From: Flaviaesturariibacter aridisoli
GTDB taxonomy: Bacteria > Bacteroidota > Bacteroidia > Chitinophagales > Chitinophagaceae
Length of the DNA stretch: 64,000 nt
Assembly: GCF_004343705.1 (NCBI RefSeq)
Contig: NZ_SKFH01000012.1
Span: 45,132 to 109,131 of the forward strand
Direction of reading: 5' to 3'
This document shows, one piece after another, positions 25,414 to 35,700 of the stretch. A program made the translations under genes and the position numbers. The notes under the pieces are model-generated. The model was not told the origin of the DNA, searched no databases, and saw nothing but the letters and a program-made list of their open reading frames with translations. The number at the start of each line of letters is the position of its first letter. Positions within the stretch are counted from its first letter, which is position 1.

Positions 25414-27192
25414 TCATCCCTCTTCGCCCAGGCTTCCGAGCTTGCGCAGCCGCGACAGGATCACTCCTTTGCTGCGGCCGAAGTGCCCCGACAGGTCGGT
25501 GAGCGAGCGGCCCTGGTGAAACATCCGGCGCAGCTCGGCGTCGGTTTCGGGCGTCCAGGGCTCATGGGCATTCTTGCTTTGGAGGCGGCTTTCGAGGAAA
25601 GTGCGCTTGCCGGCGCCCGCTTTTTTCACATAGGGTCCGTTGCGGCTTTCGATATCGCGCTGGAGCTCGGTCAGCGCCGATTCCGGGGTTTTAATGACGT
25701 TGATATCAGCGGAGGCTTTAAAGTCTTTCGGGAGCAGCGCCTCGGGCAGGTGCAGGTGGCGCCGCGCGCGGGTGAGCGCCACGTACAGGAGGTTGATCTC
25801 CTCGAAGGTGCGCACACGATTGAGGGTCTCCTTTTTCGCAGCCAGCCGCTCCAGCTTCGTTTCCGTTACAAAGTCGGCGGCGAGGTGAACCGTGTCGTAC
25901 TCCATGCCTTTGGCCCGGTGCACGGTAGAAAAGATCATTTCAGCCTTGTGGCGCTCGGCATCGCCCACGTGGCGCGCTTTGAGGGCGCGCAGCAGGTCGA
26001 AGATCTCGTTGCCGTATTCGCGCACGATCTCGAGCAACGTGGCCAGGCCGGCTTCTTCCGTTTTTTCGATGTATTCTTCCAGGCCTTCCAGCGAGCCGAG
26101 CTCGCGCAGCAGCGGGTCGCGCACTTTGTCGGGTTGCCCGTTATAGAGGTACAGCACGTCATAAAGCGAGGCGCCTTCTTCGGCGTACGTATAGGAGTTG
26201 ATATTTCCTTCGAAATAAATGTGCTGCACCGAGCGGTTGTCGGTGATGTAGCGGATGGCGGCGAGCAGCAGGCCCAGGTTGCTGCGGGCGATGGTGGCCG
26301 CCGTGCCGCCGCCTTCGGCCGTGCCCTTTCCTTTGATGTCGATGAGCGGCATGTCGCCGAAGTAACCCTTCCAGGAAAGTACCTGCGTGGCCAGCCGGGC
26401 AATATCGGCACCGAAGCGGAAAGAGGCCGTCAGGCCATAGGCGGGAAAGTCCACGCCTTCGAGTGCGTTGACGGCGCCGCGCCAGCTGTAGATCTGCTGG
26501 TGCATATCGCCCACGATCAGCTTTATGGCGGGCTGCTGCAGGAATACGTCGAGCATCGCCGGCGACGCATCCTGGCCCTCGTCGAAGAGGATATAGTCGA
26601 AGGGAAGCACGGGCCGCGACAGCTGGAACTTCTTGAGGTAAAAATCATGTGTGCACTCGATCTCGCCCTTGTCCATCTGCGACAGCAGCAGGCGCGTGCC
26701 GCGCTCGATGGCTGCATAGTGGTTGCTGACAAAAGTCCTGGCCTTATCGTCCTGCACCAGCGCGCTGTAATTGATGTCGGTAACGCGCGCCTCGGCACTG
26801 TTGCAGAAATGCGCTACGAACTTGCCGATATGGTTGGCAAGGATATAGGCGCCGTGCTTTTCGCCGCTGATCTGCAGGCCGAGGAGGCCGGCAATTTCGC
26901 GGGTGTTGTAGCCCGAGGAGCGCACCCGGTAACCCTGTCGCGCCACCACTTGGCGGAAGGCAAGGGAGTGCGCCGTTTCCACGCGCACGCCGTTCATGCC
27001 GAGGGCGGCGAAGCGGGCGGCAGCCTCGTTGCGGACGGTGCGGTTGAAGGCCAGGTATAGGATCCGGCTGCCGGCGGGGCGGGTGGCGGCATACTGGATC
27101 AGCGTGGTGGTCTTGCCCGAGCCTGCTACTGCATTGATCTTGAGGGGCCCTTGCGCGGCGAGGATGGCGTTTTGTTCGGCGGTTAGCTGCAT
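25414..27192 (-). CDS. UvrD/Rep-superfamily helicase, FBH1-like, with C-terminal HTH-like tail
   Basis: 592-residue SF1 DNA helicase. Motif I GSGKT at 24-28, an AFNR motif near 51 and a TAHSLAF segment typical of the FBH1-like branch, motif II DEGQDAS near 225, a motif III segment (VGDMHQQIYSWRG), and motifs V and VI (STVHRAKGMEYDTV, LLYVALTRARRHLH). Eukaryotic FBH1 disassembles Rad51 filaments; bacterial relatives have been less studied. The last ~50 residues (WTPETDAELRRMFHQGRSLTDLSGHFGRS in part, followed by a LSRLRKLG end) look like a Myb/SANT-like or HTH appendage, often seen on such helicases. It is translationally coupled to the upstream 120-residue gene (TGATG overlap), which sets the start at 27192. 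Confidence 0.88.
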   Translation of the reverse strand: MQLTAEQNAILAAQGPLKINAVAGSGKTTTLIQYAATRPAGSRILYLAFNRTVRNEAAARFAALGMNGVRVETAHSLAFRQVVARQGYRVRSSGYNTREIAGLLGLQISGEKHGAYILANHIGKFVAHFCNSAEARVTDINYSALVQDDKARTFVSNHYAAIERGTRLLLSQMDKGEIECTHDFYLKKFQLSRPVLPFDYILFDEGQDASPAMLDVFLQQPAIKLIVGDMHQQIYSWRGAVNALEGVDFPAYGLTASFRFGADIARLATQVLSWKGYFGDMPLIDIKGKGTAEGGGTAATIARSNLGLLLAAIRYITDNRSVQHIYFEGNINSYTYAEEGASLYDVLYLYNGQPDKVRDPLLRELGSLEGLEEYIEKTEEAGLATLLEIVREYGNEIFDLLRALKARHVGDAERHKAEMIFSTVHRAKGMEYDTVHLAADFVTETKLERLAAKKETLNRVRTFEEINLLYVALTRARRHLHLPEALLPKDFKASADINVIKTPESALTELQRDIESRNGPYVKKAGAGKRTFLESRLQSKNAHEPWTPETDAELRRMFHQGRSLTDLSGHFGRSKGVILSRLRKLGSLGEEG

Positions 27193-27554
27193 CAGAAGGG
27201 GCAAAGGTACCGATCGTTGTCACTATTTCCCGCGTCCAGCAGGGCTTCCCAGCGCCGGCTGACAGCACGGCGGAACAGGCCGCCGATACAGTGGCTGAGG
27301 GTGAGTGCATCAAGGTGAAGAAAATGCTGGGCGTTGTCCACGATATCCGACTCGGGCAGGAAGAGCGGCTCGCTGCCGGCGCAGATAAACCCGAGAAAGT
27401 AGAAGCGCTCGGCGCCATTGCGGAAGCGGAGCTGCACATCGACCCAATCGGGCGATTGCCGCAGCAGAACCGAGCGCAGGCTTTTGCGGAGCTGGCGGCC
27501 CCAGCGCCGCTTCAGCGCGGGGTATAACTCCAGGGCATCAATAGGTGGGGGCAT
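27192..27554 (-). CDS. Unknown protein coupled to the FBH1-like helicase
   Basis: 120 residues, basic N-terminus (YPALKRRWGRQLRKSLRSVLLRQ over two lines), then a mostly beta region. No signal peptide or recognised motif. It overlaps the helicase start as TGATG, so the two are translated together and may form a complex. The longer frame to 27659 is open, but the segment before MPPPIDALELY is unlikely to be coding. I cannot name a function. Confidence 0.7.
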   Translation of the reverse strand: MPPPIDALELYPALKRRWGRQLRKSLRSVLLRQSPDWVDVQLRFRNGAERFYFLGFICAGSEPLFLPESDIVDNAQHFLHLDALTLSHCIGGLFRRAVSRRWEALLDAGNSDNDRYLCPF

Positions 27555-27843
27555 GGTCAGACTTTTTTGCGAAGCTATCCGGTTGCGGAGGGCCTTTCCA
27601 AGGGATTTCAAACAGGATTCGCTGGGAATTTTCACACGCACTCCTGTTGTTTTCCGCAACAGAAAAAAGGATGGAAGTTGTGCAATGGAGGAGAAGAATA
27701 GAAAGGTCGGAAGAGTAGCTGTACGAGAAGCCTGCGGGCGTCTCTTTTTCGCTCATGTAAAAAACGGACGGGCAATCCGGGGTCCCGCGACCGGCCAACG
27801 AAAGAACCGCCGCTCCGCGGCGCTTTTGCGCAACTTTGCCTGG

Positions 27844-30261
27844 ATGCTTCTGAAAAAACACTACTTCCTGTATACCCTGGCCGCGGCGCCCTTGTGCGCC
27901 GTCGCCCAGGAGTCCGGCCAGGCCTCGGTTACCGTGCGCCACGGCGCGCAGGCGCTTCCCGCTGCGACCGTAGAACTACGGAAGCTGCCCGACTCTGCCC
28001 TCGTCAAGATCGGCGCCACCGACGCCTCGGGCGCGGCCCAATTCGGCGGCCTGCGCCCCGGCACCTACTTCTTCCGGGTGTCGCATGCCGGTTACGAGCG
28101 GGCCGCCACCGCCTCCTTCCAGCTTAACCCTTCTTCCGCGGCGTCCGCTTTGCAGGTGGACCTCCAGCCTGCCGGCACCCTCGCCGGCGTAACGGTCACG
28201 GCGCGCCGGCCCTTTATCGAGCAAAAAACCGGCAAGACGGTAGTGAACCTCGAAAGCTCCATTACCTCGGTAGGAAGCACCGTTGCCGAAGCCCTCGAGC
28301 GCCTTCCCGGCGTCAGCCTCGACAAGGACGGCAACCTCGCCCTCAAGGGACGCTCCGGCGTCAACGTATACATCGACGGAAAGCCGAGCAACCTGTCGGG
28401 CGCCGAGCTGGCTACGCTGCTGCAGGGCATGAGCGCAAGCAACATCAGCCAGATCGAACTGCTTGACCAGCCGCCGGCGCGTTACGAAGCGGCAGGCGGC
28501 GCTGGCGTCATCAACATCATCACGAAGCGTACGCGGCAGAAGGGATTCAACGGATCCCTGTCCACCGGGATTACGCAGGGTCGCTACACCAAGACCAACA
28601 ACAGCCTCACCCTCGCCTGGCGCCGCGACCGCTGGAGCATCAACACGGGTTACAGCCTCAACGCGGGCCGCGGCTTTACCCACATCGACGCGCTGCGCAC
28701 TTATTACAATGCTGCCGGTGCACCCGTATCGCTGGTAGAGCAGCCTTCGCAGATGAACGGCAACAACTACACGCACAACCTGCGGGCCAACGCCGACTTC
28801 GCCGCTTCGTCCAGGACGAGTCTTTACTTCGCTGCCAACGGCCTGCTGCTGAAACGTACCAGCGACGGCAACAACAGCGCCGAATGGAAGCAGCCCGGCG
28901 GTGCCATCGATTCGATCCTGCGCACCGAAAGCAACACGGCCACCAGGTGGCGCAATGGCGGTCTTGGCCTTGGCCTGCGCCACGCCTTCAGCAGCGCCCG
29001 CAACCTGTCGATTGACCTCGACGGGCAGTGGTACCGCATGCAGGGCGACCAGTACTTCGCCAACGGTGTGGTGCTGGGAACGGGCAGTACGCAGGCCTAT
29101 CGTTCCGATGCACCGGGCGCGCTGCGCATCCTCTCGGCCCGCGCCGACTACAGTGCGCGGTTGAAGGCCTGGAGCTTCGAAACGGGCACCCGCTGGGCCG
29201 TCATCCGCACCGATAATGAAGTGCGGTACGAGGCCGACGAAGGGGCCGGCTGGCGCAGCGACGCGGGCCGCAGCAACCACTTCCTGTACGAAGAGCGCAT
29301 CGGCGCCGGCTACGGGTCGGCCGAATGGAAAGGCCGGAAATGGACGCTGCAGGGCGGCCTGCGCTTCGAGGCCACGAGCTACGATGCGCGCCAGCTGGGC
29401 AACGCGATCGTAAAAGACTCCGCCTTCTCGCGCAGCTATTCCTCGCTGTTTCCCACGATGCTGCTTTCCTTCGAGGCCGACAGCAACCACAGCTGGTCGC
29501 TCAGCGCCGGCCGACGCATTGACCGGCCGCCCTTTCAAAAGTTGAATCCCTTCAGCTTCTTTATCAACAAATACACCGTGCAGCGCGGCAACCCGTACTT
29601 CCGACCGCAATACAGCTGGAACCTCGAGCTGACGCACAACTACCGCGGCTGGTTGCTCACGGGCATCGGGTACAGTATTACTACGGATTATTTCGCGCAG
29701 TTGTTCCCGGTGGAGGCCGGCGGCATCGTGGTATATACCGAAGGCAACCTCGGCCAGCTGCGGGTGTTGAGCCTCACGGTTGGCGTGCAACGCGCGCCGG
29801 TAAAGTGGTGGAACCTGTCGGCCAGCCTGCTGCTGCAGCACAAGTGGCAGGAAGGATTCGTGGAGCAGGCCTACACCGCGCAGATCACGCAGGGTACGCT
29901 CAACGTCAGCAATACGTTCCGCTTCGGCAAGGGCTGGTCGGCGGAGCTGTCGGGCCTTTACGTGAGCCGGAGCCAGAACGACATCCAGGAGATCGTAGAC
30001 CCGGCCGGGCAATTGTCGGTGGGCGTTTCCAAAACGATCCTGAAGGGTGCGGGCACGCTGCGCCTCGCCGGCCGCGACCTGCTGTATACGCAGTGGATGA
30101 AGGGCAACACCGAGTTTCGCGGCGTCAGCGAATGGTTCAAGATGGTGCGCGACACGCGGGTAGTGGCGCTCAACTTCAGCTGGCGCTTCGGGAAGGCCTT
30201 CAAGCAGACGAAACGCAGCGGCAGCGCCGGCGAGGAAGTGCAGCGCGTGGGCAATGGGTAA
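27844..30261 (+). CDS. TonB-dependent receptor-like outer-membrane protein
   Basis: An 805-residue outer-membrane beta-barrel. Signal peptide 1-19 (LCAVAQE). The N-terminal ~80 residues are a carboxypeptidase-regulatory-like Ig fold (VRHGAQALPAATVELRKLPDSA is the first part). The plug domain follows (about 110-220) with EALERLPGVSLDKDGNL and VYIDGKP-type segments. The rest is a 22-strand-type barrel of the OMP_b-brl_3 family with aromatic strand ends. No SusD-like partner is adjacent, so the substrate is unknown. The frame stays open upstream to 27418, but 27844 begins the signal peptide and has a CAACTTTG promoter-like word just before it. Confidence 0.9.
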   Translation: MLLKKHYFLYTLAAAPLCAVAQESGQASVTVRHGAQALPAATVELRKLPDSALVKIGATDASGAAQFGGLRPGTYFFRVSHAGYERAATASFQLNPSSAASALQVDLQPAGTLAGVTVTARRPFIEQKTGKTVVNLESSITSVGSTVAEALERLPGVSLDKDGNLALKGRSGVNVYIDGKPSNLSGAELATLLQGMSASNISQIELLDQPPARYEAAGGAGVINIITKRTRQKGFNGSLSTGITQGRYTKTNNSLTLAWRRDRWSINTGYSLNAGRGFTHIDALRTYYNAAGAPVSLVEQPSQMNGNNYTHNLRANADFAASSRTSLYFAANGLLLKRTSDGNNSAEWKQPGGAIDSILRTESNTATRWRNGGLGLGLRHAFSSARNLSIDLDGQWYRMQGDQYFANGVVLGTGSTQAYRSDAPGALRILSARADYSARLKAWSFETGTRWAVIRTDNEVRYEADEGAGWRSDAGRSNHFLYEERIGAGYGSAEWKGRKWTLQGGLRFEATSYDARQLGNAIVKDSAFSRSYSSLFPTMLLSFEADSNHSWSLSAGRRIDRPPFQKLNPFSFFINKYTVQRGNPYFRPQYSWNLELTHNYRGWLLTGIGYSITTDYFAQLFPVEAGGIVVYTEGNLGQLRVLSLTVGVQRAPVKWWNLSASLLLQHKWQEGFVEQAYTAQITQGTLNVSNTFRFGKGWSAELSGLYVSRSQNDIQEIVDPAGQLSVGVSKTILKGAGTLRLAGRDLLYTQWMKGNTEFRGVSEWFKMVRDTRVVALNFSWRFGKAFKQTKRSGSAGEEVQRVGNG

Positions 30262-30323
30262 AAAAAGGCGGGAACGGGCGCGGGGATTCAGTTTCACTGG
30301 AAAGAAGCACGTACATTCGCGCC

Positions 30324-30755
30324 ATGGCACAAGCAATTCCCCAACTGCAATTGAAAGCCCTGGAAGTACTCCACGCGGCTGTGAGCGTTCCGCAGGAACC
30401 CAACGTGAACATCGGCAATTTTCATTTCAACATCAACCTCGATACGAAGGCCGATGCACCCAATAAATTACTGGTCCTGATCGTACAGGTAGAGATCAAA
30501 AACGAAGACCAGCAGCACATGCTGGGCTCCCTGGTGCTGAGCAACATCTTCGAGATCGCCAACTTCGAGCAGGTGATCACCGTGGAGTACGGCGGCAACC
30601 TCAACGTGCCCCCGCAGCTCACCGAGATGCTGGCCAACCAGGCCATCGCTACGGCCCGCGGCGCCATGTTCGGACTCTTCAAGGGTACCTTCCTGCACAA
30701 CGCCGTGCTGCCCCTGATCGACATGCGCCCGCAAGAGCAGCAGCAGGGACAGTAA
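30324..30755 (+). CDS. SecB-like chaperone-fold protein
   Basis: 143 residues, cytoplasmic. The pattern (hydrophobic beta strands, VQVEIKNEDQQHMLGS, LSNIFEIANFEQ, NQAIATARGAMFGLFKGTFLHNAVLPLID) resembles SecB-family/bacteroidota SecB-like proteins, in which the T(A/T)RG-(I/M)-(L/M)-F motif and P-(L/I)-(I/V)-D end are conserved. It may hold unfolded proteins for export or act in a small-protein chaperone role. This is a family impression from the motifs, not a certain identity. Single gene; bidirectional terminator at 30807. Confidence 0.6.
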   Translation: MAQAIPQLQLKALEVLHAAVSVPQEPNVNIGNFHFNINLDTKADAPNKLLVLIVQVEIKNEDQQHMLGSLVLSNIFEIANFEQVITVEYGGNLNVPPQLTEMLANQAIATARGAMFGLFKGTFLHNAVLPLIDMRPQEQQQGQ

Positions 30756-30803
30756 GCCGGTCAGCGCGTGCGTTGAGCCCCGACAGACAAATACGTTCGC
30801 ATG

Positions 30804-30835
30804 GTAAAAGCAGCCCTTGGGCTGCTTTCTTTTTT
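30804..30835. terminator. Bidirectional terminator between convergent genes
   Basis: AAAGCAGCCC (30807-30816) pairs with GGGCTGCTTT (30819-30828), followed by a T-rich tail. It lies between the SecB-like gene and the minus-strand kinase. Confidence 0.8.
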
Positions 30836-30844
30836 CACAGCGGT

Positions 30845-32314
30845 CTACTGCTCACCATTCACCAGCTCGCCCGGCATGGTCTTTCCCGGCAACGGTATTT
30901 CTACGGTAAGCGTGCAGCCAAGGCCCGGTGCCGCATCGATCGTCAGCCCGCCGCCATGGAGCTGTGCGCGGTTGCGGATGTTGCGAAGGCCGATCCCGCT
31001 CTTTTTTACTGAAGGATCGAAGCCGGCGCCGTTGTCGGACACCTCGAGCCGCACCGACGCATCGCTTATGCTCAGTGCCACGGTGGCCTCGGCAGCGGCG
31101 GCGTACTTCTGGATGTTGTGGAGCTGCTCCTGCACGATGCGGTACAGCACAAGCCGGATCGCGGGCTCGATCCGGGCCGCGTCGCCGTTGACGCAGAGCC
31201 GGATGTGCGTGCCGCCAATGCCGTCGGTGCTTTCAATGAGCGCACGCAGGCCTTCGTCGAGGCCTACTTCGTCGAACGGCGGCGGCACCAGCTCGCGCGA
31301 GAGTTTCCGGATCTCCTCAATGGCGGTGTTCAGATGGTTGACGGTGCGTGGCAACAGTGTTTCGCGGAGGTGCTGCTCGCGCAGGGCCATTTCGGTCATC
31401 AGCTTACAGGAGGCGAGGATCTGGTTGATGTTGTCGTGGAGCTCGCGGCCGATGCCGGCGCGCTCCTGCTCCTGGGCGCGGATGGTGGTTTCGGTGATCC
31501 CGCGCTGGTAGCGCACCTGCTCGCTGGTGATGCGTTCCTGCAGCTCTTTGAGGTGCGTGATGTCCTGCATAGAGCCGATCATGCGGAACGGCTTGTTCTG
31601 CTCGTCGTAAAGTGTATAGCCGCGGTCGAGAATGCGGGCGTAGGTGCCGTCGGCCCTGCGGAAGCGGTATTCTTCTTCCCAGTGTTGCCGTCCTTCGTTG
31701 ATGGCGTTGTGAATGCTCGTCAGCACGCGGTCATGATCGTCGGGGTGAAGCCGGTCCAGCCAGTCGTTGATGCTGCTCTGCAAAGCGTCCTGCGCATAGC
31801 CGAACTGCAACTCGAAATTTTCATTGAACCAGTTTTCGTTCGTCACCAGGTCCCAGTCCCACACCACGTCGGAAGTAGCCTTGGCTACCAGGTGGTAGCG
31901 GTCGATGCTGGCCTGCAGCTTAAGGCGGATCGCGTGACGCTCGATGCTGTATTGGATCACTTTCGCCAGGAGGCGCTCGTCGTAGTCGCCTTTTACGATA
32001 TAATCCTGTGCGCCTTGCTGGATGGTGTTGATGGCCGTGTGTGCGTCGGTGAGGCCCGAGAACACCACGATCGGCACTTCGGGCGCCTGCTCGAAAAGGT
32101 GCTGGAACGTATCGGTGCCGTTGCTGTCGGGCAGGAACAGGTCGAGGAGAATGAGGTCGGGTTTTGCCGCCTCGATCTGCCGGCCGGCTTCGGCCAGCGT
32201 GGCAGCTTCGCGGACCGCCGAGAAGGCCACCGGCAGCAGGCGCAGGTGCTCTTTCAGCAAGAGCAGGTCGCCGGGATTGTCTTCAACGATCAGCAGGGAA
32301 AGGGGAGCGGACAT
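30845..32314 (-). CDS. Response regulator-PAS-histidine kinase (HisKA_3 type)
   Basis: 489 residues, soluble. Receiver domain first (about 5-125; phosphoacceptor D58, Lys K108 in IVKGD), PAS domain (about 135-255), then a NarX/DegS-type transmitter: H293 in GRELHDNINQ, ATP-binding domain with N400 in QEQLHN, DNGAGF and GIGLRNIRNR. Such receiver-first kinases receive a phosphoryl group and change kinase activity. Last gene of a three-gene operon (kinase 32753-35878, regulator 32319-32756, this). The PAS-transmitter half is nearly the same as the C-terminal half of the kinase at 37610 (see findings). Confidence 0.93.
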   Translation of the reverse strand: MSAPLSLLIVEDNPGDLLLLKEHLRLLPVAFSAVREAATLAEAGRQIEAAKPDLILLDLFLPDSNGTDTFQHLFEQAPEVPIVVFSGLTDAHTAINTIQQGAQDYIVKGDYDERLLAKVIQYSIERHAIRLKLQASIDRYHLVAKATSDVVWDWDLVTNENWFNENFELQFGYAQDALQSSINDWLDRLHPDDHDRVLTSIHNAINEGRQHWEEEYRFRRADGTYARILDRGYTLYDEQNKPFRMIGSMQDITHLKELQERITSEQVRYQRGITETTIRAQEQERAGIGRELHDNINQILASCKLMTEMALREQHLRETLLPRTVNHLNTAIEEIRKLSRELVPPPFDEVGLDEGLRALIESTDGIGGTHIRLCVNGDAARIEPAIRLVLYRIVQEQLHNIQKYAAAAEATVALSISDASVRLEVSDNGAGFDPSVKKSGIGLRNIRNRAQLHGGGLTIDAAPGLGCTLTVEIPLPGKTMPGELVNGEQ

Positions 32315-32318
32315 ACAT

Positions 32319-32756
32319 TCAGTTTCGATAGGAAGGCAGTTTTACGATCGACAGCCAGAAGGCCTCGATCTTTTGCACGATCGACATGAACTTGTCCAGG
32401 TCGACGGGTTTGGTGATGTAGCAGTTGGCGTGGTTGGCGTAGGATTCGTGGACGTCTTTCTCCGACGACGAGGTGGTGAGCATCACCACCGGGATGACCT
32501 TCAGGCCGGGGTCCTGCTTGATCGTGGCGAGCACTTCCTTACCGTCGATGCGCGGCAGGTTGATGTCGAGCAGCACGAGGTCGGGTGTGGCCGCTTCTTC
32601 GTGGGGCGGCTCGCGGCGCAGGAAGCGAAGGGCGTCTTCGCCGTTGCGCGCCACCGAGAGCTGGTGGAGCAGATTTCCTTCCTGCAGGGCTTCGCGGGCG
32701 AGCATGATGTCGCCTTCGTTGTCTTCCACCAGCAGTATGTGAACAGGTTGGTTCAT
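32319..32756 (-). CDS. Rcp1-like stand-alone response regulator
   Basis: 145 residues. Receiver: ED(N) at 11-13, D64 phosphoacceptor in LLDINLP, T94/T95 in VMLTTSS, K116 in ITKPVDL. The insertion between beta2 and beta3 (EPPHEEAATPD) is typical of the Rcp1/phytochrome-linked type. It overlaps the upstream kinase stop by 4 nt (ATGA) and is followed 4 nt later by the receiver-PAS-kinase gene, so the three are co-translated. It probably carries phosphate from the 32753 kinase to the D58 or transmitter of the next protein. Confidence 0.93.
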   Translation of the reverse strand: MNQPVHILLVEDNEGDIMLAREALQEGNLLHQLSVARNGEDALRFLRREPPHEEAATPDLVLLDINLPRIDGKEVLATIKQDPGLKVIPVVMLTTSSSEKDVHESYANHANCYITKPVDLDKFMSIVQKIEAFWLSIVKLPSYRN

Positions 32757-35700
32757 GAGGTTTTCGGGGTTTTGGGGAGCGTGAAATAAAACGTGCTGCC
32801 GGCGCCGGGAGACGAGTCTACCCAGATGCGGCCGCCGTGCTGGTCTACGATCTTTTTGGCCACGGCGAGGCCGATGCCGGTGCCGGGGTATTCGCTGTGG
32901 GTATGCAGTTGCTGAAAGATGACGAAGATCTTTTCAAAGTAGCGCGGCTCGATGCCGATGCCGTTGTCGCGGATGAAGAAGGTATAGCTGCCCTCGTCTT
33001 CGGTATAGCCGATGTGAATGCTGGGCGTGTCGCTCCGGTTGTACTTGAGGGCGTTGCCCAGGAGGTTCTGCCACAACTGGCGCAGCTGGCTTTGGTGGCC
33101 CCACACAACGGGCAGGGGCATGCTCTCCACGCGCGCGCCTTTTTCTTCGATACTGAATACGAACTCCTGGCGCAGTTCCGCAAGCAGCCGGTCGAGGTCT
33201 ACGGCCTCGCGCGCGCCGGCGTTGGTGCCGATGCGGGAGAATTCGAGCAGGTCGAGGATGAGGCGTTTCATGCGCTCGGCGCCGTCGACGGCGAAATGAA
33301 TGTATTGCCGCGCCGTGTCGTCGAGCTGCGCCGCGTAGCGCTTCGTCAGCAGCCCCATGAAGCTGCTCACCATGCGAAGCGGCTCCTGCAGGTCGTGGGA
33401 GGCCACGTAGGCGAAGCGCTCCAGCTCGCGGTTGGAAGCCTCGAGTTCGGCGGCGCGCAGCTTCAGCTGTTTGTTCAGCTCGCGCATTTCGATCTCGTTG
33501 AGCCGCTGCGCCGTTACGTCGTGGGTAACGCCGGTCATGCGGTAGGGATGGCCGTCGGCCTCGCGCGACACACGTACGCGGGCTTCCACATACATATACG
33601 AGCCGTCTTTGCGTTGCACGCGGTGCACCGGGAAGCGGGTGAACGTATCGTTGCTGTGCACGAACTGGTGCGCGGCGAAGCGGATGATGTCGCGGTCATC
33701 GGGGTGCAGCAGCGTACCGAAAAAGTCGTTGATGCCGGTCACGTCGTCGGGGCCGTAGCCGAGCAGCTCGTAAAAGGGTTCGTTGAAGTACAGGCCGCCG
33801 GTGCGCAGGTCGGCTTCCCAGATCACGTCGTAGGAGGCTTCGGAGGCGCGCTGGAAGCGGTCGTTGCTTTCGCGCAGCTGCTGCTCCATGAGGTAGCGCC
33901 CGGTGATGTCTTTCGACACGCCGATCATGCGCAGGGGGACGCCGTCTTCACCGCGCAGGAGGAAGGCATTGGCCTCTACGTAGACGGTGCTGCCGTCGGC
34001 TTTGAGCAGGCGGTGCACGGGGTAGGAGAGGTGCGTGTCGGTGCCTTGCAGGAACTCCGAAACAAGCGTTGCCAGCCAGCCGCGGTCGTCGGGGTGCGGG
34101 AAACTGGCAAATACCGCGTCGGGGTCTTGCAGCTCCTGGGCACTGTAGCCATAAAAGGTGGTGAAGGTGTCGTTGTAGTAAAAGCTGTCGGAGATGAAGT
34201 CGCGCTCCCAGATGAGGTCGTAGCTCGCATGGGCCGCCAGCTCGAAGCGCTCTTTGCTTTTGCGCAGTTCCTGCTCCATGGCATGGCGCCAGCTGATGTC
34301 GCGGGCGGAGCCGATGCGCTTCACCGGCCGGCCGTCTTCGTTGCGCACGATGAGCGAGATGAGCTCCGTATATACCAGGGTGCCGTCTTTTTTGAGCAGG
34401 CGGAGCAGCGGCACCTGGAGCAGGTTGTTGTGCCCGGCTTCCGCCGCCTCCAGGGCTTGCCGCAGCAGGACCCGGTCTTCGGGGTGTATCAGTTTCCCGT
34501 TGTTCTGAACCGAATTCAGTTCGCCCGGCCCGAAGCCGTAGAAGGAAGTGATCACGTCATTGTAGATGACGGCACCGGTTTCAAGGTCCACTTCATACAC
34601 CAGGTCGAACGACGCGCGCGCGGCCAGCTCGTAGCGCTGGTTGCTTTCGCGGAGTTCGCGCTCCATCAGGTACTGCTTTGTAATGTCGCGGGTAACGCCG
34701 GTAAGCCGGTAGGCTTTGCCTGCTTCGTCGCGCGAGGCAATGGCGTTGGCTTCTACATAAATGAAGCCACCGCCTTTTTTCAAAAGGCGATGCACCGGGT
34801 AATGCAAATGCGTATCGTGGCCTGCAATAAAAGCAAGGCCGATGGAGCGAACGAGGGCGCGGTCGTCGGGGTGCACGATGCGGATTATATATTCTTCCGA
34901 ATCCAGTTCCGTGGCGCCTTTGTAGCCGAGCAGGCGACTGAAGTTTTCGGTCAGTGTCAGCCGGTCTGCCAGGAGGTCCTGTTCCCAGATAATATCGTAG
35001 GAGGCGGCGGCGGCACGCTCGAAGCGCTCGTTGCTCAGGCGCAGTGCCTCCTGTGCCTGGAATTTCCGGGTGATGTCCTTGGAGTTGAGAATGATCCCGA
35101 TCACGACGCCCTCCTGGAACAGCGGCCGCATGATCGTCAGGAAAACGCGGATGCTGCCGTCGGGCAGGTGGTGCTTGCGGCGCACTTCGTGTTGTTTGCC
35201 GGCCAGTACCGACTGGAAAAGCGTTTGCAGTTGCACCACGTCGGAGGGGCCGAGCAGCGAGAGGATGTTTTCCCCGCTGTGCATGCTGGCGCCATGAATG
35301 GTGCGGAAGGACGTTTCCGCGGCTTTGTTGAACGTAATGAACCGGTACTGCGTGTCCATGAGCACCAGGCCCTCGTCGGAGTTGTCGAGCACGAGCTGCA
35401 GGTTGTAGTCGAGCTGGCGCGCGTTGTGCTCGATGCGCTTCTGGTCGCTGAGGTCGGTGAAAGCGACGGAGATGAGGGGCTCGCCGCCGGGGCCGGTAAA
35501 GCGGCTCGACTGCCAGCGCAGGGGGAATCGCGTGCCGTCTTTGCGCAGCCCCGTTACCTCGGCCCGCACGTTGCCGGTGTTCTCGCGTTCGTTCAGGGCA
35601 CGCGTCATGGCTTCGTCGGGCAGGATGAGTTCGTTGCGTGTCACCGACAGCAGCTCGCCCGGGGCATAGCCAAACAATTCGCTGGCTCCGAGGCTTGCCT

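Noticed and set aside
27418..27843. Upstream extension of the TonB-dependent receptor
   Set aside because: No signal peptide before 27844 and the extension overlaps the divergent 27192-27554 gene.
27976..30336. 786-codon minus-strand open frame opposite the TonB-dependent receptor
   Set aside because: Shadow of a real gene; no recognisable motif.
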